Source: Geobacter sp.
GTDB lineage: Bacteria > Desulfobacterota > Desulfuromonadia > Geobacterales > DSM-12255
DNA: 64,000 nt
Assembly: GCA_009684525.1 (NCBI GenBank)
Contig: WKKR01000001.1
Coordinates: forward strand, 1,116,001-1,180,000
Direction: 5' to 3'
Under the pieces are notes generated by a model, which saw nothing but the letters and a program-made list of their open reading frames with translations, had not been told where the DNA came from and searched no databases. Positions 1-7,652 of this stretch are shown piece by piece. Position 1 is the stretch's first letter. Each line of letters opens with the position of its first letter. Both the position numbers and the translations under genes were made by a program.

Positions 1-210
1 ACCGAGTGCGGAGATTGACTGGAGTGGCATGCCACGGCCGCCCGTGAGGCGGGTGCCACTGCAAGAGAGCTGAGAGCAGCCATCAGAATGGCCCTCAAGG
101 TTCGTCAAACAGTAATCGACACTCACGACAGATTCACCGTTTCTGTCAGGGAACGACTGGAGAGCCTGGCGGAACAGACAAAGGGAAAAGGGGAGAATCA
201 TGGCGGGTAA
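1..210 (+). CDS. AhpD/carboxymuconolactone decarboxylase-like selenoprotein, 3' part (5' end outside window)
   Basis: Frame 1 is read from the window edge. The first codons give T-E-C-G-D, then TGA at 16-18, then LEWHATAAREAGATARE and RAAIRMALKVR, ending at TAA 208-210. The block after the TGA matches the C-terminal helix of the AhpD/CMD family, where the redox motif CxxC is followed by xxxHxxxAxxAGATxxE. The TGA falls exactly on the second Cys, so the motif reads CGDU. I infer selenocysteine. Such proteins are peroxidase or thiol-disulfide oxidoreductase-like. The stop overlaps the next start (ATG 200) by 11 bases, so this gene leads the redox operon. A nonsense mutation or a sequencing error is the alternative. 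The start is not visible. Confidence 0.72.
19..60 (+). promoter_or_regulatory. Candidate SECIS element after the TGA at 16-18
   Basis: Directly after the TGA an outer helix can pair 23-29 (AGTGGCA) with 54-60 (TGCCACT), and an inner helix pairs 38-42 (CCGCC) with 48-52 (GGCGG) around the loop CGTGA. The first loop G lies about 26 bases from the TGA, which is farther than in E. coli fdhF. Other pairings are possible (for example 24-28 with 37-41), so the structure is only suggestive. Confidence 0.4.
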
Positions 211-562
211 AAAAGGTTTCATCCTGTGTGTTTGCCAGGGCACGTGCCCAAGTTTTTCCAAGATGGATATCTTCGGAGTATTGTCCGATCTGCGGCGGGA
301 GAAGCTGGTCGATTATGTCTGCCTCCATCCGCAACTCTGTGTGGGGGACGGCGAGGAGTTTCTCAAGACGCTGCTCTCCGGAGGCGAGACGGAGAAGCTC
401 TACATCGCCGCCTGCGACCCGCAGATGCAGTCCAAGATGTACCGCGATGCCTTCGAGGCGGTCGGTTTCGACAAGACCCACCATCTGGCCCTGGACATCC
501 GCAACAGGACGACTGAAGAGGCAGGTGCCGCAATCAAGGAACTGATCGCCGACAACCCCTGA
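200..562 (+). CDS. Small cysteine-rich protein resembling the N-terminal domain of HdrA
   Basis: 120 residues. Cysteines stand at 10, 12, 16, 41, 47 and 72, and the block IAACDPQMQSKMYRDAF resembles the V-A-A-C-S-P-R segment of the N-terminal domain of heterodisulfide reductase subunit A. The FAD-binding and ferredoxin domains of full HdrA are absent. There is no signal peptide, so it is cytoplasmic and probably an iron-sulfur electron carrier working with the ferredoxin that follows 13 bases downstream. Start chosen at ATG 200, with GGGGAG upstream inside the preceding gene. The electron-transfer role is inferred from domain resemblance and neighbours; no specific reaction can be assigned. 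Confidence 0.72.
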   Translation: MAGKKGFILCVCQGTCPSFSKMDIFGVLSDLRREKLVDYVCLHPQLCVGDGEEFLKTLLSGGETEKLYIAACDPQMQSKMYRDAFEAVGFDKTHHLALDIRNRTTEEAGAAIKELIADNP

Positions 563-575
563 AAGGAGAGCGGAT

Positions 576-857
576 ATGGACATGTGGCGAGGAATCCCGC
601 GAGAGGAGATCCCCTGGTTCCCGACCATCGACGACAGCAAATGCACGGGCTGCGGGGAATGCCTCTCCATCTGCAGGAATGGCGTTCTGGGGTTTGATGA
701 GTCGAGCAGGACAGCACAGGTAACTAACCCATACAACTGTGTCGTCGAATGCAGTACCTGCGCCCGTCTCTGCCCAACCGAGGCGATCAGTTTTCCGGAT
801 CAGGCGGCGTTCAGTGAATTTATCAAACAGAAACTGGCAACCGGGGAAAAACCATGA
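576..857 (+). CDS. Two-cluster 4Fe-4S ferredoxin domain protein
   Basis: 93 residues. The first cluster motif is C23-x2-C26-x2-C29-x3-C33. The second is C55-x3-C59-x2-C62-x3-C66-P, where the first spacing is one residue longer than usual. This is a bacterial-type dicluster ferredoxin with a short N-terminal extension and no signal peptide, so a cytoplasmic electron carrier. It is preceded by AAAGGAGA and overlaps the following rhodanese by four bases (ATGA), which suggests translational coupling. It probably passes electrons between the HdrA-like protein and other members of this operon. Confidence 0.85.
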   Translation: MDMWRGIPREEIPWFPTIDDSKCTGCGECLSICRNGVLGFDESSRTAQVTNPYNCVVECSTCARLCPTEAISFPDQAAFSEFIKQKLATGEKP

Positions 858-1330
858 GACGATTTGCGCTGGCCTTCTACTGTGTTCTGATGACGATGCA
901 ACTCACCCCCGCAGCAGCCAGTGCAGCGGAATCCGAATTCGAGACCTTTCTCAGACGCTTCGACTACGATACCAGGGCCGACATGAAGATTGACAGCAAG
1001 CGGCTACTGCAGCTTTTGAGCGAGAAAAAGGCCATCCTGATGGATATCCGTTTCAAGGAAGAGACAGCGGCATGGCGCATGGGATTCGGCCTGTTCATCC
1101 CCCTGAATGAACTCCCCAAGCGGTTGAATGAGCTCCCCAAGGACAAAATCATCGTCGTGGCCTGCCCGCACAAGGACCGTTCGGCCATTGCCATGGCCTA
1201 TCTGCGGAGCAAGGGGTACAACGCCCGCTACCTGGTTGACGGGCTGACAGGGCTGGCTGAAAACCTGCGCGGCGACAATGCCAGGGAGTTCATGGAAGAA
1301 CTGGAAAAGGCAGGAGCGCAACAGCGCTGA
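854..1330 (+). CDS. Exported rhodanese-like sulfurtransferase
   Basis: 158 residues. Residues 1-25 form a Sec signal peptide (MRRFALAFYCVLMTMQ then AAASA). A single rhodanese domain follows, with I-L-M-D-I-R near residue 62 and the active-site loop CPHKDRS with Cys104 as the likely persulfide carrier. It acts in the periplasm. Rhodaneses move sulfane sulfur, and some also handle selenium. It lies in a redox operon next to thioredoxin-like proteins and CcdA, which could keep Cys104 reduced. Substrate unknown. Confidence 0.82.
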   Translation: MRRFALAFYCVLMTMQLTPAAASAAESEFETFLRRFDYDTRADMKIDSKRLLQLLSEKKAILMDIRFKEETAAWRMGFGLFIPLNELPKRLNELPKDKIIVVACPHKDRSAIAMAYLRSKGYNARYLVDGLTGLAENLRGDNAREFMEELEKAGAQQR

Positions 1331-1359
1331 AATACAACGGACAAAAGGAGAAAACGGCA

Positions 1360-1587
1360 ATGAAGATCGAAGTATTGGGAACCGGCTGTGCCAAGTGCAC
1401 GACACTCTACGACAATGTGAAGGCGGCACTGGCAGAGCTGGGCAAGGAGGCGGAGGTGGTGAAGGTGCAGGACATCCCTTCCATCATGAAGTACGGGGTC
1501 ATGAGCACCCCGGCGCTGGTGGTGGATGGCACGGTGAAGTTTTCCGGCAAAGCACCGGGCGTGGCAGAACTGAAGGGGGTACTCTGA
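1360..1587 (+). CDS. TM0996/MTH895-family glutaredoxin-like small thioredoxin
   Basis: 75 residues, the normal size of this family (thioredoxin_3). The redox motif is G-T-G-C10-A-K-C13 and the cis-Pro segment is STPALVVDG. There is no signal peptide, so it is a cytoplasmic dithiol protein. In other anaerobes these proteins are often found beside permeases and CcdA-like membrane reductases. RBS AAAGGAG precedes ATG 1360. The stop TGA 1585-1587 overlaps the next ATG. Confidence 0.88.
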   Translation: MKIEVLGTGCAKCTTLYDNVKAALAELGKEAEVVKVQDIPSIMKYGVMSTPALVVDGTVKFSGKAPGVAELKGVL

Positions 1588-1964
1588 TGCGCGGTCTCTT
1601 TGCTCTGGGTCTCCTATTGGTCGCCACCGTTGCCCACGCCGAACTCCCTTCGGCATCTCCCGCTGTCATCAGCAAGGCGCTGCAATCCGGCAAGCCAACC
1701 GTCATCGACCTGGGTGCGCGGACCTGCATCCCGTGCAAGAAGATGGCGCCGATCCTCGAATCCCTGGCCGGCGAATACCGGGGACGCGCCAGCATATTGT
1801 TCATCGACGTCCATGAAGATCAGGCCGCCGCGCAGAAGTTCCGGGTGCAGATGATTCCGACCCAGATCTTCTTCGACGCCCAGGGAAAAGAGATCAAGAG
1901 GCACATGGGGTTCATGGACAGGGAGGCAATCGTCAAGGAGCTGAAGGTAGCGGGCGCCCGGTGA
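1587..1964 (+). CDS. Exported thioredoxin-like protein
   Basis: 125 residues starting at ATG 1587, which overlaps the previous stop (TGATG). Residues 1-18 are a Sec signal peptide ending AHA. The thioredoxin fold carries the motif T-C47-I-P-C50-K and the cis-Pro segment M-I-P-T-Q-I. The residue before the first Cys is Thr instead of Trp. It acts in the periplasm and probably receives electrons from the CcdA-like protein encoded immediately downstream (4-base overlap), delivering them to the rhodanese or another periplasmic thiol protein. The partner assignment is inferred from operon order. Confidence 0.86.
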   Translation: MRGLFALGLLLVATVAHAELPSASPAVISKALQSGKPTVIDLGARTCIPCKKMAPILESLAGEYRGRASILFIDVHEDQAAAQKFRVQMIPTQIFFDAQGKEIKRHMGFMDREAIVKELKVAGAR

Positions 1965-2647
1965 GTTTTCTCGACAACATCGAGCAGATCGTTGCTGCCT
2001 GGCCGCTTATGGCCTTTGGCGCGGTCTTTTTCGCCGGAGTGCTCTCCTCGGCGTCTCCCTGCGTACTCGCCACCATACCGCTGGTGGTCGGCTTCGTCGG
2101 CGGCTACAGCGACGGCGACCGGGCCAGGGCGTTCCGCTACTCGCTCGCCTTCATCCTCGGCCTGTCGCTCACCTTTACCGCCTTTGGCGCGGCAGCCGGG
2201 CTTTTGGGCACCATGTTCGGCACCCTTGGCGGTCCGTGGTACCTGATTGCCGGGGGGATCGCCCTGGTCATGGGTGGCCAGATGATGGGGCTGTACGAGA
2301 TCCGCCTGCCGATCAGGCGCGACTTCAAGCCCAAGCGGGGCGGAATTGCCGGCTCGTTCCTGCTGGGGCTCTTCTTCGGGGTCGTTTCCTCCCCCTGCGC
2401 CACCCCGGTACTGGTGGTCATCCTGACCCTGGTGGCGGGAAAAGGACAGGTGCTCTACGGCATTGCCCTCCTCTTCACCTACGCCGTCGGTCATTGCCTG
2501 CTGATGCTCTTCGCCGGCACCTTCACCGGCTTTGTGGAGGGTTTTGTCAAGGCGAGGGGCGTGGTGAATTTCTCTCTCTGGTCCAAACGGGTCAGCGGAG
2601 GGATCGTTGCACTGGTGGGCGGGTGGTTTGTCTGGCAGGCGCTCTGA
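1961..2647 (+). CDS. CcdA/DsbD-type transmembrane thiol reductase
   Basis: 228 residues with about six membrane segments. Two helices carry conserved S-x-S-P-C / S-S-P-C-A-T-P motifs, the intramembrane Cys pair of the CcdA family, which moves reducing equivalents from cytoplasmic thioredoxin to periplasmic proteins. It starts at GTG 1961, overlapping the stop of the thioredoxin gene (GTGA). No cytochrome c maturation genes are nearby, so a local partner (the exported thioredoxin) is more likely than general cytochrome c biogenesis. Confidence 0.88.
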   Translation: MSFLDNIEQIVAAWPLMAFGAVFFAGVLSSASPCVLATIPLVVGFVGGYSDGDRARAFRYSLAFILGLSLTFTAFGAAAGLLGTMFGTLGGPWYLIAGGIALVMGGQMMGLYEIRLPIRRDFKPKRGGIAGSFLLGLFFGVVSSPCATPVLVVILTLVAGKGQVLYGIALLFTYAVGHCLLMLFAGTFTGFVEGFVKARGVVNFSLWSKRVSGGIVALVGGWFVWQAL

Positions 2648-2788
2648 CGGACAGCCCCCCCGCCCATGCGGCGACCGCCCGAATCTGGTGCCCCCCTCCC
2701 CTTTCCGCCTACCGCGTAAAAACCCAGGATTCTGCTATACTTATACCAACAACATCGACAGCAATTCCTGGCGCAGGGATGGTGCCCC

Positions 2789-3211
2789 ATGAAAATCTTT
2801 CTCAGAATCCTGCTCGGCCTGGTGATGCTGGTTGCCGGAAGCGGCAAGCTGATAGATCTGCCGGCCTTTGTCCTGATCCTCCGCACATACCGATTCTTTC
2901 CCGAAGAACTCCTCTGGCCGGCAGCGGTTGCCGTGACAGCGGCCGAACTGCTACTCGGCATCTGGCTGCTCTGGGGACGTCAGCTCTTGTATGCGGCCCT
3001 CACTGCTGCCTTTCTCCATGCGACCTACGCAATCTGGGGCTCATACATGCTGCTTCGCGGCAAGCCGATCATCAGCTGCGGCTGCTTTGGCTCCCTGGTG
3101 ACCCGCCCCCTTTCCTGGTCAACGGTCACTTTCAATCTGATCCTGATTGCCATCGCCGCGACCGTTGCCTGCCTCTGCAAAAAGTCGGCGGGAGCTATCT
3201 CGGACGCTTGA
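2789..3211 (+). CDS. MauE/DoxX-like membrane protein
   Basis: 140 residues with four predicted membrane segments, starting MKIFLRILLGLVMLVAGSGK, an N-terminus typical of DoxX/MauE proteins. A CGCFG motif near residue 100 is shared with MauE-like proteins implicated in periplasmic thiol chemistry. It is separated from ccdA by 141 bases, where TATACT (2736-2741) could be a -10 box without a clear -35. It probably extends the redox cluster upstream. Its last 17 bases overlap the convergent thioesterase gene. Confidence 0.75.
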   Translation: MKIFLRILLGLVMLVAGSGKLIDLPAFVLILRTYRFFPEELLWPAAVAVTAAELLLGIWLLWGRQLLYAALTAAFLHATYAIWGSYMLLRGKPIISCGCFGSLVTRPLSWSTVTFNLILIAIAATVACLCKKSAGAISDA

Positions 3212-3641
3212 TCCGGAAGATCGAGGTATAGGTCGCGGCCTTGACACCGTTCTCGTCAAAGACCCGGGCCACCCCCTTGATGGTCCGCTCGTCCTGGATC
3301 TCCGCCTCTGCCTCAGCCCTCACCATGCCGCCGTGGATAGGCGCATGAAACGAGAGCCCCAGTTCGATAGTGACGAAATGGCTTCCTTCGGGGAGCATGC
3401 TCTTGATGGCCATGGCCACGGCAGTATCGGCCAGGGCCGTCACGGCACCGCCATGCATCAGCCCCATCCCCTGGGCATGTTTCACCTTGAAGGGCATGGT
3501 AAGGAATGCCTTTCCCCCTTTGGCCTCGATAATGGTCATCTCCAGGTACTCTTCAAACGGCGCGCAGGCGATCCAGCGGGGAAGCTCGAAAGGTAGTGGC
3601 TCCCCGGCAGTCATCGGCACTGCATACTTTTCTTCGTACAT
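3195..3641 (-). CDS. PaaI-family hotdog acyl-CoA thioesterase
   Basis: 148 residues. The hotdog-fold signature reads MGLMHGGAVTALADTAVAMA, with the HGG segment and the following acidic residue (D) that normally form the active site. Length fits PaaI/YbgC-type single-domain thioesterases, which hydrolyse acyl-CoA esters in the cytoplasm. AGGAGGG precedes the ATG. The 3' end overlaps the plus-strand MauE-like gene by 17 bases. Substrate not predictable. Confidence 0.85.
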   Translation of the reverse strand: MYEEKYAVPMTAGEPLPFELPRWIACAPFEEYLEMTIIEAKGGKAFLTMPFKVKHAQGMGLMHGGAVTALADTAVAMAIKSMLPEGSHFVTIELGLSFHAPIHGGMVRAEAEAEIQDERTIKGVARVFDENGVKAATYTSIFRIKRPR

Positions 3642-3656
3642 CGTTCCCTCCTGGCA

Positions 3657-3682
3657 TGAAAAGGGCGAGGAACCCCTCGCCC
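3657..3682 (-). terminator. Rho-independent terminator of the EF-hand gene
   Basis: On the minus strand GGGCGAGG, a GGTT loop and CCTCGCCC are followed by TTTTC. It sits 10 bases after the stop of the EF-hand gene and just before the thioesterase RBS. Confidence 0.75.
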
Positions 3683-3692
3683 GGATCTAAAG

Positions 3693-5894
3693 CTATTTGA
3701 GCGGCTGCTTTGCAGACGGTGGCAACTGGCAGCTGGAGAAAGTGTCGAGCAGCTTCCACTTCCATCCCATGAAGAGCAGGATCGCAACGATGACCAAGAA
3801 CAGCCAGACCTTCCAGGGAGCCTTTTTCTCCGCATAGGGGTCCCTGAGGGTCTGCTGCGAGCCTGCGGGCAGCCGCGGGATACCGGTGAGCGAGGCGCCG
3901 AACGGGATGTTCAGCCTGGCCCTGGCATTGACGGCCCAGCCATTGGCGTCGAGGATCGGCCCCAGATTGCGCTGGTGGAGCTTGAACCAGGCAATGAGCA
4001 CTGCCGGTCCCGAGATCACCAGCAAGATGGCGGCCAGCGCCAGCGGCATCTGCCACCAGGAAAGTCGGATGAATCCGGTCACCAGGGAGACCAGGGCTGT
4101 GCCGATGGCGCCGACGGCAAGCCCGATGGCGGCAAAGATCCCGGCGAACTTCCCCACGTCGAACAACTGCTGCTGCGGTGCCGGCTTTGCCCCCTCTTTT
4201 GCCGGCATCCCGGCCTGCATGAGCGATACGGCTGCCCGGTCTTCGGCAGCCTTGGACCTGGCAGCGGCCATCTTCTGGATCTGCTCGCCGACCATCTTGC
4301 CGACGCGCTTGTAAGGAGACCAGAATGCCTGCCTGATGCTGATGGGGTGTTCCAGGATCCGGACCACCGTGGCATCCCAGTCACGCCCCTGGCGGTCGTA
4401 GAAGACTCCGTTGCGTCCAACCATCAACTGGTCTGAATCGCCGTTGGTAAAGGCGGCGGCAATGGTCATCTTCTCCTTCCCGCCATCCCGCACGCAGTCG
4501 CAGTAGACCAGGAACACCCGGCTCAAGGCGGCCAGCTGCGCATGCTTGGCAACATCCGTCACCGCGACGCAGAGTTCGCAGCTCCTGCCGTCCATGTAGA
4601 GGGTTCCTGCCTGGAAGATCGCCTTGCCCCGGCCGGTATAGAAGTCGCGAAAGGAGACGAAGTTGTTCGCCAGGGTGGCAAGATCGCGGCAGTAGCGGGT
4701 GAACCGCTCCACGTCCACGATCGCCTCGAATGCAGCCTTAAGTGCCAGATCCTTATCGATCAGGGCTTGAAGCGCCGTCGCCACAGCCTCATCGTTCCAG
4801 GCGCTCAGACGTTCGCTTCCCAGGACCGCCACCGGGGTCTCCACCCTGTCGGCCCACCAGGCCTCGTAGGGTGCACACAGGCTCTTCAACTCTTCCCACT
4901 GGCCGGCGGTCAGCTGTTGCGTCCCCCCCAGGAGCGGCTGCACTATCAACTCGCAAAAGCGCCCGATCCGCCCGACCCAGGCCGGGTTGATCCCCTGCAC
5001 GAGATCCAGGCTCTGCTCTGCCGTAACAGCCGACAAGGGGAGGACCGCGATATCCTCACCCGCCTCTGCCAGGTTCCGGGGGGCAAGGGTCAGAAGGGCT
5101 TCCTCGGCGGCGTTCATGGACTGGGCCGCCCGGCCGTCATAGGCCGCCATGCGGCAGCGGATGAAATAATCCTCTATCTTTGGCTTCAACCCGGCCCAGA
5201 GCCCCACTGCCTCTTCACGGCTTTCCGGGGCGAGACCGCCCGCCCGGTCGCCGACCTGCCGGCTCTGCCAGGCAAGCCATGCTGCAGCAGCGGTCGCAAA
5301 CTGATCCACCTGCGCTACGCCGATGCCGGGCTCGCCGCTCCGGTCCTGCTCTCCCCCCAGGGTATCGATGACCTGGCTGATCCAAGTCTTGAGCGACTCT
5401 TCGTCCGTCGAGGCGGGGGTGACGATCCCGTCTCCGTTGAAGCGGGTCTGGGCAAAGATCTGCTCCGTATCGCAGGCATCCTCGATGGAGACCTCGGTAG
5501 CCCCTGCCCTCCCCAGGTTCTCAAGGATGGTCCGTGCCGAAACCAGCAGGCTCTCCCCTTCCCCAGTCTCCGGGTTGATGGCGTCGAGGGGAACGCAGCC
5601 ATCCCCCTTCAGGAGACGGTCGGGGTCCCGCAGGCGTGGAGCGATCCAGGCAAAGGCGGCAAGGATCTCCGGAACCCGGATGTGCCCGTCCTGATCCGTG
5701 TCGATCAGCTCCAGCGTCCGCCTGTCGAACACGACGCCGGCAACGGGACAACTGAGCGCCACCCACAGTTTCTGATCCAGCGTCTCCAGGGCGAGCAGGT
5801 CCCGGCCGGAATCAAGCTGGACCTGGTCGAACCCTCCGGCGCGAAAGAAGCGCCACACATGGGTCTTGTCATTCTGTACGGAGGAAACGGCCAC
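3693..5894 (-). CDS. Large EF-hand membrane protein of unknown function
   Basis: 733 residues from GTG 5894, chosen because AGGGAGA lies upstream. The same frame opens further to 5987, but no RBS is seen there. A canonical EF-hand loop (DTDQDGHIRVPE) lies near residue 65 and a second, weaker one (NGDGIVTP) near 140. The long middle region is soluble and the C-terminal quarter has about three hydrophobic helices (GIFAAIGLAVGAIGTALVSL, then LALAAILLVISGPAVLIAWF, then VWLFLVIVAILLFMGW). I do not recognise the family. The EF-hands suggest calcium-dependent behaviour; a membrane-anchored calcium sensor is a guess. Confidence 0.7.
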   Translation of the reverse strand: MAVSSVQNDKTHVWRFFRAGGFDQVQLDSGRDLLALETLDQKLWVALSCPVAGVVFDRRTLELIDTDQDGHIRVPEILAAFAWIAPRLRDPDRLLKGDGCVPLDAINPETGEGESLLVSARTILENLGRAGATEVSIEDACDTEQIFAQTRFNGDGIVTPASTDEESLKTWISQVIDTLGGEQDRSGEPGIGVAQVDQFATAAAAWLAWQSRQVGDRAGGLAPESREEAVGLWAGLKPKIEDYFIRCRMAAYDGRAAQSMNAAEEALLTLAPRNLAEAGEDIAVLPLSAVTAEQSLDLVQGINPAWVGRIGRFCELIVQPLLGGTQQLTAGQWEELKSLCAPYEAWWADRVETPVAVLGSERLSAWNDEAVATALQALIDKDLALKAAFEAIVDVERFTRYCRDLATLANNFVSFRDFYTGRGKAIFQAGTLYMDGRSCELCVAVTDVAKHAQLAALSRVFLVYCDCVRDGGKEKMTIAAAFTNGDSDQLMVGRNGVFYDRQGRDWDATVVRILEHPISIRQAFWSPYKRVGKMVGEQIQKMAAARSKAAEDRAAVSLMQAGMPAKEGAKPAPQQQLFDVGKFAGIFAAIGLAVGAIGTALVSLVTGFIRLSWWQMPLALAAILLVISGPAVLIAWFKLHQRNLGPILDANGWAVNARARLNIPFGASLTGIPRLPAGSQQTLRDPYAEKKAPWKVWLFLVIVAILLFMGWKWKLLDTFSSCQLPPSAKQPLK

Positions 5895-6033
5895 GGCATT
5901 TCTCCCTTCTCCACGGAATGGCTCCACGTCGTCGCTGGAGAGACCTCTCCCCCGTACCGTCCCGACGACACTCAAAGGGTACCACATCGGAGTGTAACCG
6001 CCAGGGTCAACCCGCTACTTCGGCTCCGGCAGA

Positions 6034-7368
6034 TCAGGATCGGCGCGCCTTCGCTCTGCCCGCGCCCCTGCCGGGCTTGCCGCTGCCAAATACCATGCCC
6101 TGGCCGGCGAGTTGGATGAGTTCCCCCTCCCCGAAGAGCCGGATCGTCCCGAACTCGCCGTCGTATCCGGACCTGCGGATCACCCTGCCCTCCCGCATCC
6201 TGGCAATAGCCTCACCCAGAAGCGGTGCATAGTCGTTGATCTCGGACGGATCGGCATGAAGGAGCAGGCCGAATTCGGAACCGAAGCGGTTAATGATCTG
6301 GCCATACTGTCGCAGCACTTCCTTGCCGGCAGGCCCCACCCCGAGCAGTTCGCCGAGAATCTCCGGAAGCGGGATCAGGCTGTGAAATCGTGGTGCTTCC
6401 GGTGGATACAGCGGCTCTTCACGGTCCGCCAGATCCATGACCCGGTGATGCACCCCGACCGTGAGCGGCTTGCCGCATACCGGGCAGCGAAGACCCAGTC
6501 TGCGCGTCTCATGGGGATCGAGGCAAACCCGGCAGTTCCGGTGGCCATCGAAATGGTATTTCCCCTCCTCGGGAAAGAATTCGATGGTGCCGGGGAAGGT
6601 CTCGCGACGATTTTCCCTCAGGGCCGCACGTAGCGAGAAATAGTCGAACCCGGTGGCAAAGAGGTTCGCCTCGCGGCCGAGCTTCTGGGGGGAATGGCAG
6701 TCGGAATTGGAGATAAGGGCAAAACGGTCCAGGGAAGAGACGAGCCGGTTCATTGCGGGATCTGAGGAGAGACCGGTCTCCAGGGCAAAGATATGGGGGG
6801 TGAGATCGCCGAAGCACTCCTCCACGGCGTCGAATCCCGATCTAGAGCCGAACAGGGAAAACCAGGGGGTCCAGATGTGAGCCGGCACCATAAACCCTTC
6901 GGGAGCCTGTTCAAGGAGTATTTCCAGCAGGTTGCGGCTGTCGAGCCCGAGGATGGGGCGGCCATCCGATATGATGTTGCCAATGCCCGAAAGGACGCGG
7001 TTCAGCCGTTCGGCAGAGGCGAAATCGGGGACGTAGAGGAGGTTGTGGATCTTGCGGACCGCACCGTGGCGCTTGTAGATGCTGCTGATCTCGGCGGTCA
7101 GAAGGAAGCGGACAGAAGCTGCCGACGGGTTCACCCCCGGAAGCGGGGAAGGAATGGCATCCTCATTTTTCAGGCGGAACAGGCCAGGCTCGGCCTCCAC
7201 CAGATCCTCTCTGAGCTGGCAGAACCAGGCCGGGTGGGTGAAGTCGCCGGTTCCCACCACCTGGATACCCTTGATCCCGGCCCAGGCGGCCAGGCCGGTC
7301 AGGGTGCTCTCCCGGCTCGTTGCCCGGGAATAGGGAGAATGGATATGGAGATCGGCAACATAGTTCAT
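6034..7368 (-). CDS. PHP-domain protein of the endonuclease Q family
   Basis: 444 residues. The N-terminal PHP metallophosphoesterase motif is ADLHIHSPYSRATS, with further metal-binding positions in GTGDFTHP, SNSDCHSP and an HIW segment. The middle carries a zinc-finger-like pair (CRVC with CPVCGK about 20 residues later), as in endonuclease Q, which cleaves 5' to deaminated bases. Length is close to archaeal EndoQ (about 400-430). The C-terminus is basic (GRGAGRAKARRS). A deaminated-DNA repair role would fit the family 4 uracil-DNA glycosylase encoded 0.8 kb away. Confidence 0.78.
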   Translation of the reverse strand: MNYVADLHIHSPYSRATSRESTLTGLAAWAGIKGIQVVGTGDFTHPAWFCQLREDLVEAEPGLFRLKNEDAIPSPLPGVNPSAASVRFLLTAEISSIYKRHGAVRKIHNLLYVPDFASAERLNRVLSGIGNIISDGRPILGLDSRNLLEILLEQAPEGFMVPAHIWTPWFSLFGSRSGFDAVEECFGDLTPHIFALETGLSSDPAMNRLVSSLDRFALISNSDCHSPQKLGREANLFATGFDYFSLRAALRENRRETFPGTIEFFPEEGKYHFDGHRNCRVCLDPHETRRLGLRCPVCGKPLTVGVHHRVMDLADREEPLYPPEAPRFHSLIPLPEILGELLGVGPAGKEVLRQYGQIINRFGSEFGLLLHADPSEINDYAPLLGEAIARMREGRVIRRSGYDGEFGTIRLFGEGELIQLAGQGMVFGSGKPGRGAGRAKARRS

Positions 7369-7470
7369 GGGGTATCGCTTCCTCGATGCAGGGGGTTGGT
7401 TCCGGAAATGTGCTCCCGGTGCGTCACATCACAAACTTTCCTGATCAAATACCTATAGATTAAAGCAGTA

Positions 7471-7556
7471 CACGCTGTTTTCGAACAGGTAAACCTCGGG
7501 TAACCGGGGGGCACAAAGCCGCGGGTCCCCTGCAGCAGCCGGGGACGGCCGGGCCA
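7471..7556 (+). promoter_or_regulatory. GEMM-I cyclic dinucleotide riboswitch, probably c-di-GMP type
   Basis: Hallmarks of GEMM-I are present in order: ACAGGTAAACC, a P2 hairpin capped by a GTAA (GNRA) tetraloop (CCTCGG-GTAA-CCGGGG), then GGCACAAAGCC, and a P3 hairpin GTCCCC/GGGGAC followed by GGCCGGG. The G before T-AAACC corresponds to the guanine that favours c-di-GMP over cGAMP. A strong terminator follows at 7562 and the regulated gene starts at 7653, so it is a transcriptional switch. Ligand identity is inferred. Confidence 0.75.
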
Positions 7557-7561
7557 ACGAA

Positions 7562-7606
7562 GAAACAGTTTCCACGCGCATTCACGTGGTCTGTTTCTTT
7601 TTTTTT
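7562..7606 (+). terminator. Expression-platform terminator of the c-di-GMP riboswitch
   Basis: GAAACAG (7562-7568) pairs with CTGTTTC (7591-7597) and an inner CCACG/CGTGG helix caps it, followed by nine T. It lies between aptamer and gene, 46 bases before the start codon, so it acts as attenuator, not gene end. Confidence 0.88.
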
Positions 7607-7652
7607 ACATTATCACCCGCTCTTGGCGGGACAAGGAAAGGAGTCGTTGGAC

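Noticed and set aside
4542-6119. 525-codon plus-strand ORF opposite the EF-hand gene
   Set aside because: No domain, overlaps the minus-strand coding region throughout; treated as shadow.
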